Shown: positions 1 through 6,803 of the stretch, one piece after another | Layout of the letters: every line of letters begins with the position of its first letter | Numbering within the stretch: the first letter of the stretch is position 1 | Assembly (NCBI GenBank): GCA_030632095.1 | Contig: DAOVJU010000065.1 | Span: 1 to 10,753 of the forward strand | DNA length: 10,753 nt | Reading direction: 5' to 3' | From: Chlorobiota bacterium | Lineage (GTDB): Bacteria; Bacteroidota; Bacteroidia; Bacteroidales; B39-G9 | Notes under the pieces: generated by a model | What the model was told of the DNA's origin: nothing | The model's database searches: none | Seen by the model: only the letters and a program-made list of their open reading frames with translations | Made by a program: the position numbers and the translations under genes

Positions 1-52
1 CATAATTAATTTAAATTGTAAAAGTTTATAATAATCACTAAACATCAATTAA

Positions 53-703
53 TTGTCATTAAGCGAAGAAATATGGCCATATAAAAGGCGTAATGAACCA
101 AAGAAGGAGCAAGTAACATTAATGTTCAATAATATTGCGCATCATTATGATTTTCTAAATCATTTTTTATCATTGGGGATTGATAAATTATGGAGAAAAA
201 AAGCGATTAATGAGCTAAAATCTGATAAACAAGAAATAATTCTTGATGTAGCAACCGGTACAGCAGATTTAGCAATTGAGGCATTAAAGTTAAATCCAAT
301 AAAAATTATTGGAATTGACATTTCACCGGAAATGTTGAAAATTGGAAGGAGAAAAATCAGCAAAAAGGAAGTATTCAATATTGAATTGCAAATTGGGGAT
401 TCTGAAAACCTGAAATTTTCTGATAACACATTTAGTGCTATAACAGTAGCATTTGGTGTAAGGAATTTTGAAAATTTTTCATCAGGGCTTTGTGAAATGT
501 ACAGGGTTCTGAAACCTGGAGGAAAGGTTGTTATTCTTGAATTTTCAAAGCCAAAAGTATTTCTGTTCAAACAGTTATACAATCTTTATTTAAATTATAT
601 ATTACCTTTTTGCGGACGTTTTTTCTCCAGGGATTCTTCAGCATATTCTTATTTACCGGAATCGATGAATAATTTTCCGGATAGGAATAATTTTCTAAAT
701 TAA
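53..703 (+). CDS. menG: Demethylmenaquinone methyltransferase (MenG/UbiE), cut short by an in-frame stop
   Basis: This family uses S-adenosylmethionine to methylate demethylmenaquinone, the last step of menaquinone synthesis, at the cytoplasmic side of the membrane. Family motifs are clear: the N-terminal MFNNIAHHYDFLNHFLSLG block (residues 24-42), SAM-binding motif I LDVATGTADLA (64-74), GIDISPEML (87-95), VAFGVRNFEN (132-141) and RVLKPGGKVVILEF (151-164). The start is TTG at 53; the codon before it is TAA, and the first in-frame ATG (122) lies inside the conserved block, so TTG fits best. The frame stops at 216 residues, straight after LPES..FPDRNNFLN, where family members continue. The missing 27 codons lie in the same frame after the TAA and would bring the length to 244, normal for the family. 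Identification is firm; whether the product works is not. A sequencing error is possible. Confidence 0.9.
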   Translation: MSLSEEIWPYKRRNEPKKEQVTLMFNNIAHHYDFLNHFLSLGIDKLWRKKAINELKSDKQEIILDVATGTADLAIEALKLNPIKIIGIDISPEMLKIGRRKISKKEVFNIELQIGDSENLKFSDNTFSAITVAFGVRNFENFSSGLCEMYRVLKPGGKVVILEFSKPKVFLFKQLYNLYLNYILPFCGRFFSRDSSAYSYLPESMNNFPDRNNFLN

Positions 704-787
704 TTAAAAAAGTCTGGATTTATTAATACCAAAAGCATATCTTTATCGTTTGGAATAGCAAGTATTTATACAGGAGAGAAAGCTTAA
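701..787 (+). pseudogene. menG: Severed C-terminal end of menG after in-frame TAA
   Basis: Position 701-703 is TAA in the menG frame. Reading on without a shift gives LKKSGF, then SLSFGIASIYTGEK, then a second TAA at 785-787. The segment ending in FGIASIYTGEK is the conserved C-terminus of MenG/UbiE proteins and supplies the last strands of the methyltransferase fold. Because the frame is kept, this is a base substitution (for example from CAA, GAA or AAA) and not an indel. It is either a true nonsense mutation or a read error. Programmed readthrough is less likely, since TAA is a normal stop for other genes here. Confidence 0.8.
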
Positions 788-801
788 AAATATATTAAAT
801 A

Positions 802-1509
802 TTGAAACATTCCATTTTAATAGTATTTGTCATTTGCTTTTATTCGGGTTTTTCTCAAATAAAAAAACCGCAGAATAATCCATATTATGATTATGAAGTG
901 CTCCATTTTGGATTTTCAATTGGTTTTAATATGATGGATTTTAGTATAACACCGGCTTATAGTGTTTTATCGCCGGATTCTGTTAAATCTGTTGAAGTGA
1001 ACCGATTCCCGGGTTTCAATTTAAATATTGTTTCAAACCTAAGATTAACTGATAATCTGGATTTAAGGTTTTTACCCGGACTTGTATTTGGCCAGCGTAA
1101 TTTAATTTATACGATTGATACTTCAGGTATGAGTTCTGCATATGATAAATTGATACCAATAGAATCTATATTTGTAGAAGCGCCATTATTATTGAAATAC
1201 AAGTCAAACCGGTTGAATAATCATCGTCCGTATGTTATTGGTGGGTTTACTTATCGTTTTGATATGGATGCTAAGGAAATTATTACTGACGAAAAACGAA
1301 AAAACAGGCCAAGGAGGTTGAACAGATCTGATCTTTATTATGAAATTGGAGTTGGGATTGATTATTATTTACCTTATTTCAAATTATCCTCAGAATTGAA
1401 ATTTTCAGTTGGGTTGATTGATATTTTAAAACCCGATGAATCAAAATTAACATCTTCAATAGACAGAATGACTTCTAAACTGGTTATTCTAACTTTTCAT
1501 TTTGAATAA
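802..1509 (+). CDS. porT: PorT-like outer-membrane beta-barrel protein of type IX secretion
   Basis: PorT/SprT is an outer-membrane-associated protein needed for type IX secretion and gliding in Bacteroidota. The 235-residue product has an N-terminal signal peptide (about residues 1-18, MKHSILIVFVICFYSGFS, then QIKK). The mature part matches the PorT pattern: HFGFSIGFNMMDF (35-47), GFNLNIVSNLRL (71-82), LRFLPGLVFGQRNLIY (88-103), APLLLKYKSNRLNNHRPYVIGG (127-148, in part), YYEIGVGIDYYLPYFK (179-194), and a C-terminal barrel strand ending in TFHFE. TTG at 802 is the start: an in-frame TAA lies at 796-798, and a later start would remove the signal peptide. It begins 14 bases after the old menG end, and menG next to porT is an arrangement I recall from other Bacteroidota. 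Length is normal for the family. Other small porin-like proteins share the fold, but the motif run favours PorT. Confidence 0.82.
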   Translation: MKHSILIVFVICFYSGFSQIKKPQNNPYYDYEVLHFGFSIGFNMMDFSITPAYSVLSPDSVKSVEVNRFPGFNLNIVSNLRLTDNLDLRFLPGLVFGQRNLIYTIDTSGMSSAYDKLIPIESIFVEAPLLLKYKSNRLNNHRPYVIGGFTYRFDMDAKEIITDEKRKNRPRRLNRSDLYYEIGVGIDYYLPYFKLSSELKFSVGLIDILKPDESKLTSSIDRMTSKLVILTFHFE

Positions 1510-1558
1510 GTTACCCACATTTTTATTGGTATAAGAACATAACTTTGCAAAATGATTA

Positions 1559-1726
1559 AAAAAGGCTAAGGCTAAGGCTGAGGCGAAGGGAAAAAGCAGA
1601 TTGTTAAATGTTACACTGCCTTTGCTTCGCTTCGGCAGGCAAAGTAAGTTATAAGTTATTTGTTAAAAGTGAAAAGTGATAAATTGGTTTCATTTTAAAA
1701 CACTTAGCCTTAGCCTAAGCCTTTTT
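1559..1726. repeat. Fold-back element with hexamer inverted arms and inner hairpin
   Basis: The left arm (1559-1583) carries GGCTAA units in phase (1564-1587: GGCTAA twice, then GGCTGA, GGCGAA). The right arm (1702-1726) carries TTAGCC, TTAGCC, TAAGCC. Aligned as inverted repeats, the 25-base arms differ at three positions. Between them lies a smaller hairpin, CTTTGC (1620-1625) with GCAAAG (1639-1644), around a TTCG-rich core. The element fills most of the porT-to-dehydrogenase spacer (1510-1837). No open frame of interest lies inside. It could be a non-autonomous mobile element or simply two diverged arrays. Confidence 0.6.
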
Positions 1727-1774
1727 CCAAATTGTTGAAATTTAAAATTACATAATTCATTGATAGATAGCATA

Positions 1775-1782
1775 TAATTTTG
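1775..1782 (+). promoter_or_regulatory. Possible Bacteroidota -7 promoter element for the FAD dehydrogenase
   Basis: TAATTTTG fits the Bacteroidota -7 consensus TAnnTTTG and lies 55 bases before the ATG at 1838. No good TTTG-type -33 element sits at the expected distance upstream, so the call rests on one half only. Confidence 0.3.
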
Positions 1783-1816
1783 AACTTAGCGTTAGCGATC
1801 TCATGAACGAAGTGAG
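1782..1816 (+). repeat. Dispersed intergenic repeat, copy 1
   Basis: GAACTTAGCG, TTAGCGATCTCATGAA and CGAAGTGAG make a 35-base element just before the dehydrogenase. A shorter, diverged copy lies at 3812-3835, sharing GAACTTAGCG and ATCATGAA in the same order. It overlaps the possible -7 element by one base. Confidence 0.45.
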
Positions 1817-1837
1817 TAAATTCCGATACAATAAATT

Positions 1838-3394
1838 ATGCAGAAAGAAATCATTTTGAGATTATCGCCTTATGAAGCACATAAAGAAGAAATTTATGCA
1901 AAGCTGGTGAGTAAGGAATTAAGAATAGCTCAAAATGATATTACAAAAATCGAGGTGCTTTCAAAATCCATTGATGCACGAAAAAGGGATGTTAAAATAG
2001 TATTGCGGATTAAGGTTTATATTAATGAGGAACCTGCATTTAAGGAAGCACATAATTTTATTTATAAGGATGTTTCAAATAAGACTGAAATTATTATAAC
2101 AGGTGCCGGGCCAGCGGGTTTGTTTGCTGCTTTACGATTAATAGAATTGGGGCTAAAGCCGGTAATTATTGAGCGTGGAAAAAATGTAAAAGAAAGACGA
2201 AAAGATATTGCTGCAATAAATCGGGAACATATTGTTAATCCTGATTCAAATTATTGTTTTGGCGAAGGTGGTGCAGGAACATATTCTGACGGCAAGCTTT
2301 ATACAAGATCGAAGAAGAGAGGAAATGTTAAAAGGATTCTTGCTTTATTGGAAGAACATGGTGCTGATAATGATATATTGATTGATGCTCATCCACATAT
2401 AGGAACCAACAAATTACCACAAATAATTGTACATATCCGTGAAACAATTCTTAATGCAGGAGGGGAAATATTATTTAATTCAAAGCTAACAGACCTTGAA
2501 ATAAAAGATAATAGTATAAAGGGTGTAAGTATAAATAACGATCAGAAAATAACCGGTAAAGCTGTAATTCTGGCAACCGGTCATTCAGCTTCTGATATTT
2601 ATTATTTATTAAACGATAAAAAGATATTGCTTGAGTCAAAAGCTTTTGCAATTGGAGTAAGGATTGAACATCCCCAGGCATTAATCGATTCTATTCAATA
2701 TCATTGTGAAGTGCGAAGTAAATATCTTCCTGCTGCATCATATTCATTGGTTGAACAAATTGATGGGAGAGGAGTATATTCATTCTGTATGTGTCCTGGT
2801 GGTTTTATTGTTCCGTCTGCAACCATGCCAGAAGAAGTTGTAGTGAACGGAATGTCACCATCGGGCAGAAATTTAAAATATGCAAATTCAGGTATTGTGG
2901 TTGAGGTAAGAGATGAAGATTTAAATGAATTTAAAGATTTTGGTCCTCTGGCAGGACTTAAATTCCGTGAAAAAGTTGAAAATATGGCATGGTTAAATGG
3001 TGGAGGAGGGCAAACAGCCCCGGCACAACGCCTGGTAGATTTTATTAACGGTAGTATATCAGTTGATTTGCCGGAAACATCCTATCAACCAGGAATAATT
3101 TCATCTCCACTTCATTTTTGGTTGCCTGAATCTATTGGAACAAGGTTACAAAAAGGATTTCAACGTTTTGGAAAAAAAATGCATGGATACTTAACAAACG
3201 AAGCCGTTATTCTTGGCGTTGAATCAAGAACCTCTTCACCTGTTAGAATACCGCGTAATAAAGACACACTTGAGCATGTCCAGATAAAAGGTTTATATCC
3301 TGCAGGTGAAGGGGCAGGTTATGCTGGTGGCATTATATCTTCTGCAATAGATGGAGAGCGGTGTGCCGAGCAGATAGCGAGGCATTTAAAATAA
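1838..3394 (+). CDS. FAD-dependent dehydrogenase, COG2509 type
   Basis: The 518-residue protein has an N-terminal domain of about 80 residues, then a Rossmann dinucleotide-binding site, IIITGAGPAGLFAALRL (residues 85-101), ending in the acidic residue of VIIERG (109-114). A second nucleotide-binding strand, AVILATGHS (242-250), follows, and a C-terminal FAD-closing block LYPAGEGAGYAGGI starts at residue 486. The segment NYCFGEGGAGTYSDGKLYTR (138-157) is typical of the COG2509 'uncharacterised FAD-dependent dehydrogenase' family, common in Bacteroidota and Firmicutes. The substrate is unknown; members are soluble oxidoreductases related to geranylgeranyl-reductase-like and BaiN-like flavoproteins. 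The ATG at 1838 gives the full N-terminal domain. The gene stands alone between two repeat-rich spacers, so its neighbours give no clue to its role. Confidence 0.88.
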   Translation: MQKEIILRLSPYEAHKEEIYAKLVSKELRIAQNDITKIEVLSKSIDARKRDVKIVLRIKVYINEEPAFKEAHNFIYKDVSNKTEIIITGAGPAGLFAALRLIELGLKPVIIERGKNVKERRKDIAAINREHIVNPDSNYCFGEGGAGTYSDGKLYTRSKKRGNVKRILALLEEHGADNDILIDAHPHIGTNKLPQIIVHIRETILNAGGEILFNSKLTDLEIKDNSIKGVSINNDQKITGKAVILATGHSASDIYYLLNDKKILLESKAFAIGVRIEHPQALIDSIQYHCEVRSKYLPAASYSLVEQIDGRGVYSFCMCPGGFIVPSATMPEEVVVNGMSPSGRNLKYANSGIVVEVRDEDLNEFKDFGPLAGLKFREKVENMAWLNGGGGQTAPAQRLVDFINGSISVDLPETSYQPGIISSPLHFWLPESIGTRLQKGFQRFGKKMHGYLTNEAVILGVESRTSSPVRIPRNKDTLEHVQIKGLYPAGEGAGYAGGIISSAIDGERCAEQIARHLK

Positions 3395-3494
3395 AGCGTT
3401 TTCACGTACTCACGTTTTTTTGTATATCACATATCACAAATGCTCAAAACCTAACCTGGACAAGCTAGAACCAATAAAGATATGGGGAAATATT

Positions 3495-3536
3495 ATGTCA
3501 AATGTATGAGGTCAAATGTCAATTGTCAAATGTATG
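3495..3536. repeat. Heptamer array, ATGTCAA type
   Basis: Six consecutive seven-base units keep exact phase: ATGTCAA, ATGTATG, AGGTCAA, ATGTCAA, TTGTCAA and ATGTATG. Each unit has G or T-G at the same place and most end in CAA. The array begins about 100 bases after the dehydrogenase stop. Its complement occurs at 3727-3761, so the two arrays can pair. Confidence 0.7.
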
Positions 3537-3636
3537 GAGTTAATCGTTATATATTATCAAATACTTTAGTTATTGAAGCAGATTTAAAAATAATTACAAT
3601 AAGTTCCTGATTTTCTTATATTAAGAATATTAGTAA

Positions 3637-3652
3637 CTCATCCATTGATGAG
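3637..3652. terminator. Small perfect hairpin, terminator role doubtful
   Basis: CTCATC (3637-3642) and GATGAG (3647-3652) pair perfectly around the loop CATT. No T-run follows directly on either strand (the nearest, on the plus strand, is 11 bases later), so it is at best a weak terminator for the dehydrogenase. Confidence 0.25.
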
Positions 3653-3726
3653 GCAAGCTCTACTTTTTCTATCAATCGTTCTGAAATTATTCTTTCAATA
3701 TATAGTATATTTGAGTAGTAAACATG

Positions 3727-3761
3727 AGACATTTGACATGAAATTTCTGACATTTGACATT
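3727..3761. repeat. Heptamer array, TGACATT type (inverse of the 3495 array)
   Basis: Five phased units: AGACATT, TGACATG, AAATTTC, TGACATT and TGACATT. The 11-base word ACATTTGACAT occurs at 3729-3739 and 3750-3760 and is the exact reverse complement of 3495-3505. Confidence 0.7.
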
Positions 3762-3811
3762 GGTTTTTTAACTTATTCAAGCAGGATTCAATATATTTTG
3801 CCAAAAAACAC

Positions 3812-3835
3812 GAACTTAGCGAAGGATATCATGAA
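3812..3835 (+). repeat. Dispersed intergenic repeat, copy 2
   Basis: GAACTTAGCG followed by AAGGATATCATGAA is a shortened relative of the element at 1782-1816, in the same orientation. The TTAGC block present in copy 1 is missing here. Confidence 0.4.
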
Positions 3836-3881
3836 TACCTTTAAAAAATAATTTTTTATGAATAATACTAGAAATAAAATG

Positions 3882-3923
3882 CTAACACCCAACACCTAAT
3901 GCCCAATACCTAACACCTAAAAT
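3882..3923. repeat. Heptamer array abutting the SRAP stop codon
   Basis: Six phased units follow the pattern C-Y-A-A-n-n-C: CTAACAC, CCAACAC, CTAATGC, CCAATAC, CTAACAC, and a last degenerate CTAAAAT. The array runs into the SRAP stop codon (3923-3925), so in the mRNA it would follow the stop directly. The word CCCAATACC is shared, on the other strand, with the spacer before dnaE (9820-9861). Confidence 0.75.
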
Positions 3924-4714
3924 TATACAATCAAATCCCCACCTTTTTCAAAGGAATCCGAAGATAAAATATCAGCTAATTCAGGATAATAATAATAAGC
4001 TATAAGATCCTTTGAAGTGTAATTTTGCAGCATAAACGGATTTATTTTGGCAATGGGCCTGGCTTTCATTTGTTTTGTATCAAAGGGTTTGATATAAGAT
4101 TGTATTTCTATCCTGGTAAGATTTGGATCAAGCCATTTCATGGCTTTTTCAGGATCAATGATCAATGGCATCCTCTTTTTTGAATTATGTACAATTGCCA
4201 TCATTTCATTTGCTTCGGTTGTAATAATTGAATAGCTATGTATTACTTCACCGGTTTGCTGATCTACAAAGGATTCCCATACTCCTCCAAAAACAAACAT
4301 TTCGTTATTTTTCAAAGTAATGTAAAATGGATATTTTTCAGTTTTCTTTTTTCCTTCTACTTTCCGGTGTCTCCATTCAAAAAATCCTGAACAAAGAACT
4401 AAGCACCGATTCTTCAGAATAGGTTCACGGTAAACGCGGCTTTCAAAAATAGTTTCTCCTTTAGCATTTAGTGTATTGTATTTTTTAATGAATTCGTCTG
4501 CCTGTTCTTTTGATTTTGTATGCTTTGGCACAAGTCCCCAGTAGAAAAATTGAACTTTATCCGGTTTATCATTGCTGATAACCGGCATAGCCGGATGATT
4601 AAATCCACTAACAATATATTTGTTGTCAAAAACCTCAAGTTGCTTAGCATCAACTACTTTTTTTTCAATTAAGGTTTTAGCATTTGTTTTAGTTATTGCA
4701 TAATAGAAACACAT
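3923..4714 (-). CDS. SRAP-family abasic-site protein (YedK/HMCES type)
   Basis: SRAP proteins recognise abasic sites in single-stranded DNA and form a covalent thiazolidine link through their N-terminal cysteine, which shields the lesion from strand breakage. The 263-residue protein shows the needed residues: Cys2 exposed after removal of Met1 (MCFYY), Asn83 in LNAKGET (Asn75 in E. coli YedK), Glu113 in SGFFEWRH (Glu105), and His176 in IVHNSKKRMP (His160). Length is slightly above E. coli YedK, with a C-terminal tail of about 20 residues after the last conserved block. The ATG at 4714 is fixed by the need for Cys at position 2. It lies 68 bases after umuC on the same strand, the last gene of the mutagenesis cassette, and its stop abuts a heptamer array. 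Confidence 0.93.
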   Translation of the reverse strand: MCFYYAITKTNAKTLIEKKVVDAKQLEVFDNKYIVSGFNHPAMPVISNDKPDKVQFFYWGLVPKHTKSKEQADEFIKKYNTLNAKGETIFESRVYREPILKNRCLVLCSGFFEWRHRKVEGKKKTEKYPFYITLKNNEMFVFGGVWESFVDQQTGEVIHSYSIITTEANEMMAIVHNSKKRMPLIIDPEKAMKWLDPNLTRIEIQSYIKPFDTKQMKARPIAKINPFMLQNYTSKDLIAYYYYPELADILSSDSFEKGGDLIV

Positions 4715-4782
4715 CTTTTGAAATTATAAATTAAATATGGAAATGAAAAATTAAATTATTAACCGATTAACAAATTATTATC

Positions 4783-6039
4783 TTAAATATTGATGGAAAT
4801 TATTTCATTCCAGTTCGTTGTATATCTTCCTGAGAGTTTTTCCTGCTTCAGTTTCCATTCATCTCCATTGCCCATAATTGCCAGTTTTACTGAATCCCTG
4901 CCATGTTTCCTGTTTATCAAATCTGTTGTTTTGGCAAGATTATTTTGCATCATAATATCCTTATAATAAAACAGATTCCCCTGAATGCCCTGTTCAGGCA
5001 TAAGGCCATCAACTATTACTCCTGCTTTTTTATACCGGTATCCTCTTTTATATATACGATCCAATCCGATAATAGAATAATGTACCAGTTCAATATTACT
5101 GTTGGTTGGAATTGGCAATGTTAAGGTTTTGCTCTGATTATATTGTTTTTCTTTTGGATTGAACGGGTCAGTATGTATGAAAACTGTTACAATATTTGCA
5201 ACTGAATATTGCCTTCTTAGTTTCTCCGAACAACGTGTTGCATATGTTGCAACTGCTTCCCTGATATAAGTGTAATCAGTAAGTTTTTTTCCAAATGCAC
5301 GCGTTGTGGCAATAGCTTTTTTATCCGGTGTTATTAATTTCATTGGCATGCACGAAATTCCCTGGAGTTCTTGTTTAATTTTTACTCCAACAACCGACAT
5401 GTTTTTCTTGATCCATTGATTGTTTGTCTTTGTATAATCATATGCAGTGATAATGTTGTTCTTTCGCAATAGTTTATGATATTGCCTTCCAACTCCCCAA
5501 AGTTTTTCAACATGTGTGTTTTTCAGGATACAATCTGTTTGCTGTTTGTTTTCAATAATAAATAAGCCATTATAATTGAAGTTTTTTTTGGCAATTTTAT
5601 TTGCAATTTTTGCAAGCGATTTTGTTTTGCCAACTCCTATACTTACCGGCATTCCAGTATGTTTGAATACTGTGTTCCGAACTTCTATCATATATGGTTC
5701 AAGGTTTGCAATACCTTCCATATTCATGAATGCTTCGTCAATGGAATATACCTCAACTTCCGGTGAAAACAGTCGTAATGTATCCATCATGCGTTGCGAC
5801 ATATCTCCATAAAGTGTATAATTTGAAGAAAAACTGTGAACATTATTGTCTTTCAGGAATTTCTTCTTGTAGAATGCTGGTTCTGCCATTTTTAAGCCTA
5901 GCCTTTTTGCTTCTTCTGATCTGGATATGATACAACCATCGTTGTTTGACAAAACAATCACCGGTTTTCCTTCCAGATCAGGTCTGAAAACACGCTCACA
6001 GGAAACATAAAAATTATTACAGTCTACTAATGCGAACAT
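4783..6039 (-). CDS. umuC: UmuC, Y-family DNA polymerase V catalytic subunit
   Basis: UmuC, with processed UmuD, forms the translesion polymerase Pol V. The 418 residues match the full family length. The catalytic carboxylates are present: Asp6 in MFALVDCNNFYVSCE, and Asp101 and Glu102 in YSIDEAF. The little-finger domain follows, with TTRAFG (245-250). QGNLF (353-357) is a beta-clamp-binding motif at the same place as in E. coli UmuC. The end carries the UmuC-specific C-terminal segment (KLSGRYTTNW, 401-410). The start ATG at 6039 is set by the catalytic strand only five residues in. It lies 152 bases after the stop of the umuD-like gene, a wider gap than in classic umuDC operons, and that gap holds a stem-loop and a heptamer array. 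Confidence 0.96.
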   Translation of the reverse strand: MFALVDCNNFYVSCERVFRPDLEGKPVIVLSNNDGCIISRSEEAKRLGLKMAEPAFYKKKFLKDNNVHSFSSNYTLYGDMSQRMMDTLRLFSPEVEVYSIDEAFMNMEGIANLEPYMIEVRNTVFKHTGMPVSIGVGKTKSLAKIANKIAKKNFNYNGLFIIENKQQTDCILKNTHVEKLWGVGRQYHKLLRKNNIITAYDYTKTNNQWIKKNMSVVGVKIKQELQGISCMPMKLITPDKKAIATTRAFGKKLTDYTYIREAVATYATRCSEKLRRQYSVANIVTVFIHTDPFNPKEKQYNQSKTLTLPIPTNSNIELVHYSIIGLDRIYKRGYRYKKAGVIVDGLMPEQGIQGNLFYYKDIMMQNNLAKTTDLINRKHGRDSVKLAIMGNGDEWKLKQEKLSGRYTTNWNEIISINI

Positions 6040-6072
6040 TTCTTAAGCTTCATACATTAACCATACAAAGTA

Positions 6073-6091
6073 AGTTTAGGGGAGCTAAACT
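6073..6091. other. Stem-loop in the umuD-umuC gap
   Basis: AGTTTAG (6073-6079) and CTAAACT (6085-6091) form a perfect seven-base stem around a five-base loop. On the minus-strand mRNA it sits about 34 bases before the umuC start. No T-run follows it, so it is not a standard terminator. It could affect translation or stability of the umuC part of the message. Confidence 0.4.
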
Positions 6092-6111
6092 CATTACACA
6101 ATACTCAAAAC

Positions 6112-6146
6112 AACCTGAAACTTGTAACCAGCAACTTGTAACTTTT
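6112..6146. repeat. Heptamer array in the umuD-umuC gap
   Basis: Five phased units all begin with AAC: AACCTGA, AACTTGT, AACCAGC, AACTTGT and AACTTTT. The unit AACCAGC recurs in the 9877-9911 array. It lies 45 bases from the umuD stop. Confidence 0.7.
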
Positions 6147-6191
6147 GTTAAAGTGCACTGTCCATTCAATTTGGATGATATATTCCAGATT

Positions 6192-6641
6192 CTAATAATG
6201 TTTCTTTATTGAATAAGTTACTACACCCCATACCCTGAAATCATTCTCACTTGATATTTTGATTGGGGCATAATCAGGATTTTCAGGCATCATATACATA
6301 TCCTGGCCAATTTTTTTAACTTTTTTCAACGTAAATTCACCGTCCATAACACAAAGCAATACAGAATTGGCTTTTGGTTCAAGCACTCTGTCAACAATCA
6401 CAAGGTCTCCATCATATATCCCGCTGTTGATCATTGAATTTCCGGTAACCCGTGCAAAAAATGTTGCACTCCGGTTTCTGATCAATTCTTTGTCAAGGCT
6501 TAAGCGTTCTTCCTGGTAATCTTCTGCTGGCGAAGGAAATCCGGCCTGGATCTTAGTCAATGTCAATGGCATTTCTTGCAAAATGCTTTCTGCAATTTTA
6601 AATACCTCAATCTGGTTTGTTTTTACTGTTTCTGTTTCCAT
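6192..6641 (-). CDS. umuD: UmuD-type self-cleaving S24 peptidase
   Basis: UmuD cleaves itself when RecA filaments form; the short form UmuD' then joins UmuC. The 149 residues show the cleavage site in IQAGFPSPAEDY with Ala33-Gly34 (Cys-Gly in E. coli UmuD, Ala-Gly in LexA), catalytic Ser69 in VTGNSM, and Lys106 in DGEFTLKKVKK. The Ser-to-Lys distance of 37 equals that of E. coli UmuD (Ser60, Lys97). There is no room for a helix-turn-helix, so it is a UmuD and not a LexA repressor. The ATG at 6641 leaves a 33-residue arm before the cut, a little longer than in E. coli. It sits between the DnaE-type polymerase (162 bases upstream) and umuC (152 bases downstream), all on the minus strand. Confidence 0.93.
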   Translation of the reverse strand: METETVKTNQIEVFKIAESILQEMPLTLTKIQAGFPSPAEDYQEERLSLDKELIRNRSATFFARVTGNSMINSGIYDGDLVIVDRVLEPKANSVLLCVMDGEFTLKKVKKIGQDMYMMPENPDYAPIKISSENDFRVWGVVTYSIKKHY

Positions 6642-6765
6642 ATTTATTTAGATTTTTAGGCTTTATACTTCCAGGTCACGTAAAGTGTAAGTTGGTGAAA
6701 ATATTCTTTTATAAACATTTTTTCAGTATTATTCTATTATTCTAATGTTCAAATGGCAAGGTGAA

Positions 6766-6784
6766 TTGTAACCTTCTTTTACAA
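6766..6784. promoter_or_regulatory. Palindrome TTGTAA-N7-TTACAA upstream of umuD, possible operator
   Basis: TTGTAA (6766-6771) and TTACAA (6779-6784) are perfect six-base half-sites seven bases apart, the size and symmetry expected of a dimeric repressor site. It lies 125 bases before the umuD start and about 20 bases after the dnaE stop. The same bases also belong to a heptamer array (6766-6800), which may explain the symmetry by chance. Confidence 0.25.
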
Positions 6785-6800
6785 CTTTATACTTTGAACT
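6766..6800. repeat. Heptamer array abutting the dnaE stop codon
   Basis: Phased units include TTGTAAC, TACAACT, TTATACT and TTGAACT; the last ends at 6800, three bases before the dnaE stop codon (6804-6806). Read on the minus strand the words are of the AGTTCAA/AGTATAA kind, similar to the AAAGTTT array at 10367-10408. Confidence 0.55.
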
Positions 6801-6803
6801 TTT

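Larger units (their letters stand above)
3395..3922. other. Repeat-rich intergenic spacer between convergent genes
   Basis: This 528-base gap lies between the dehydrogenase and the SRAP gene, which point at each other. It holds three heptamer arrays (listed separately), a perfect small hairpin, and copy 2 of the dispersed repeat. Two short open frames (3616-3804 minus, 3645-3851 plus) run through the arrays, and I do not believe either. No clear rho-independent terminator is visible for either convergent gene. Confidence 0.6.

Noticed and set aside
160..582. Minus-strand open frame of 140 codons opposite menG
   Set aside because: It is the antisense shadow of a clearly recognised methyltransferase.
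701..703. Stop-codon reassignment of TAA
   Set aside because: porT, the dehydrogenase and SRAP all end properly at TAA, so TAA is a normal stop here.
3397..3425. Terminator after the FAD dehydrogenase
   Set aside because: ACGT ACTC ACGT before a T-run gives only a four-base stem, too weak to call.
3616..3804. Minus-strand open frame of 62 codons in the large spacer
   Set aside because: Much of its middle is the TGACATT heptamer array read as CQMSEISCQMSHV; no family resemblance and no start support.
3645..3851. Plus-strand open frame of 68 codons
   Set aside because: It runs through the same array on the other strand and into the dispersed repeat; composition is not protein-like.
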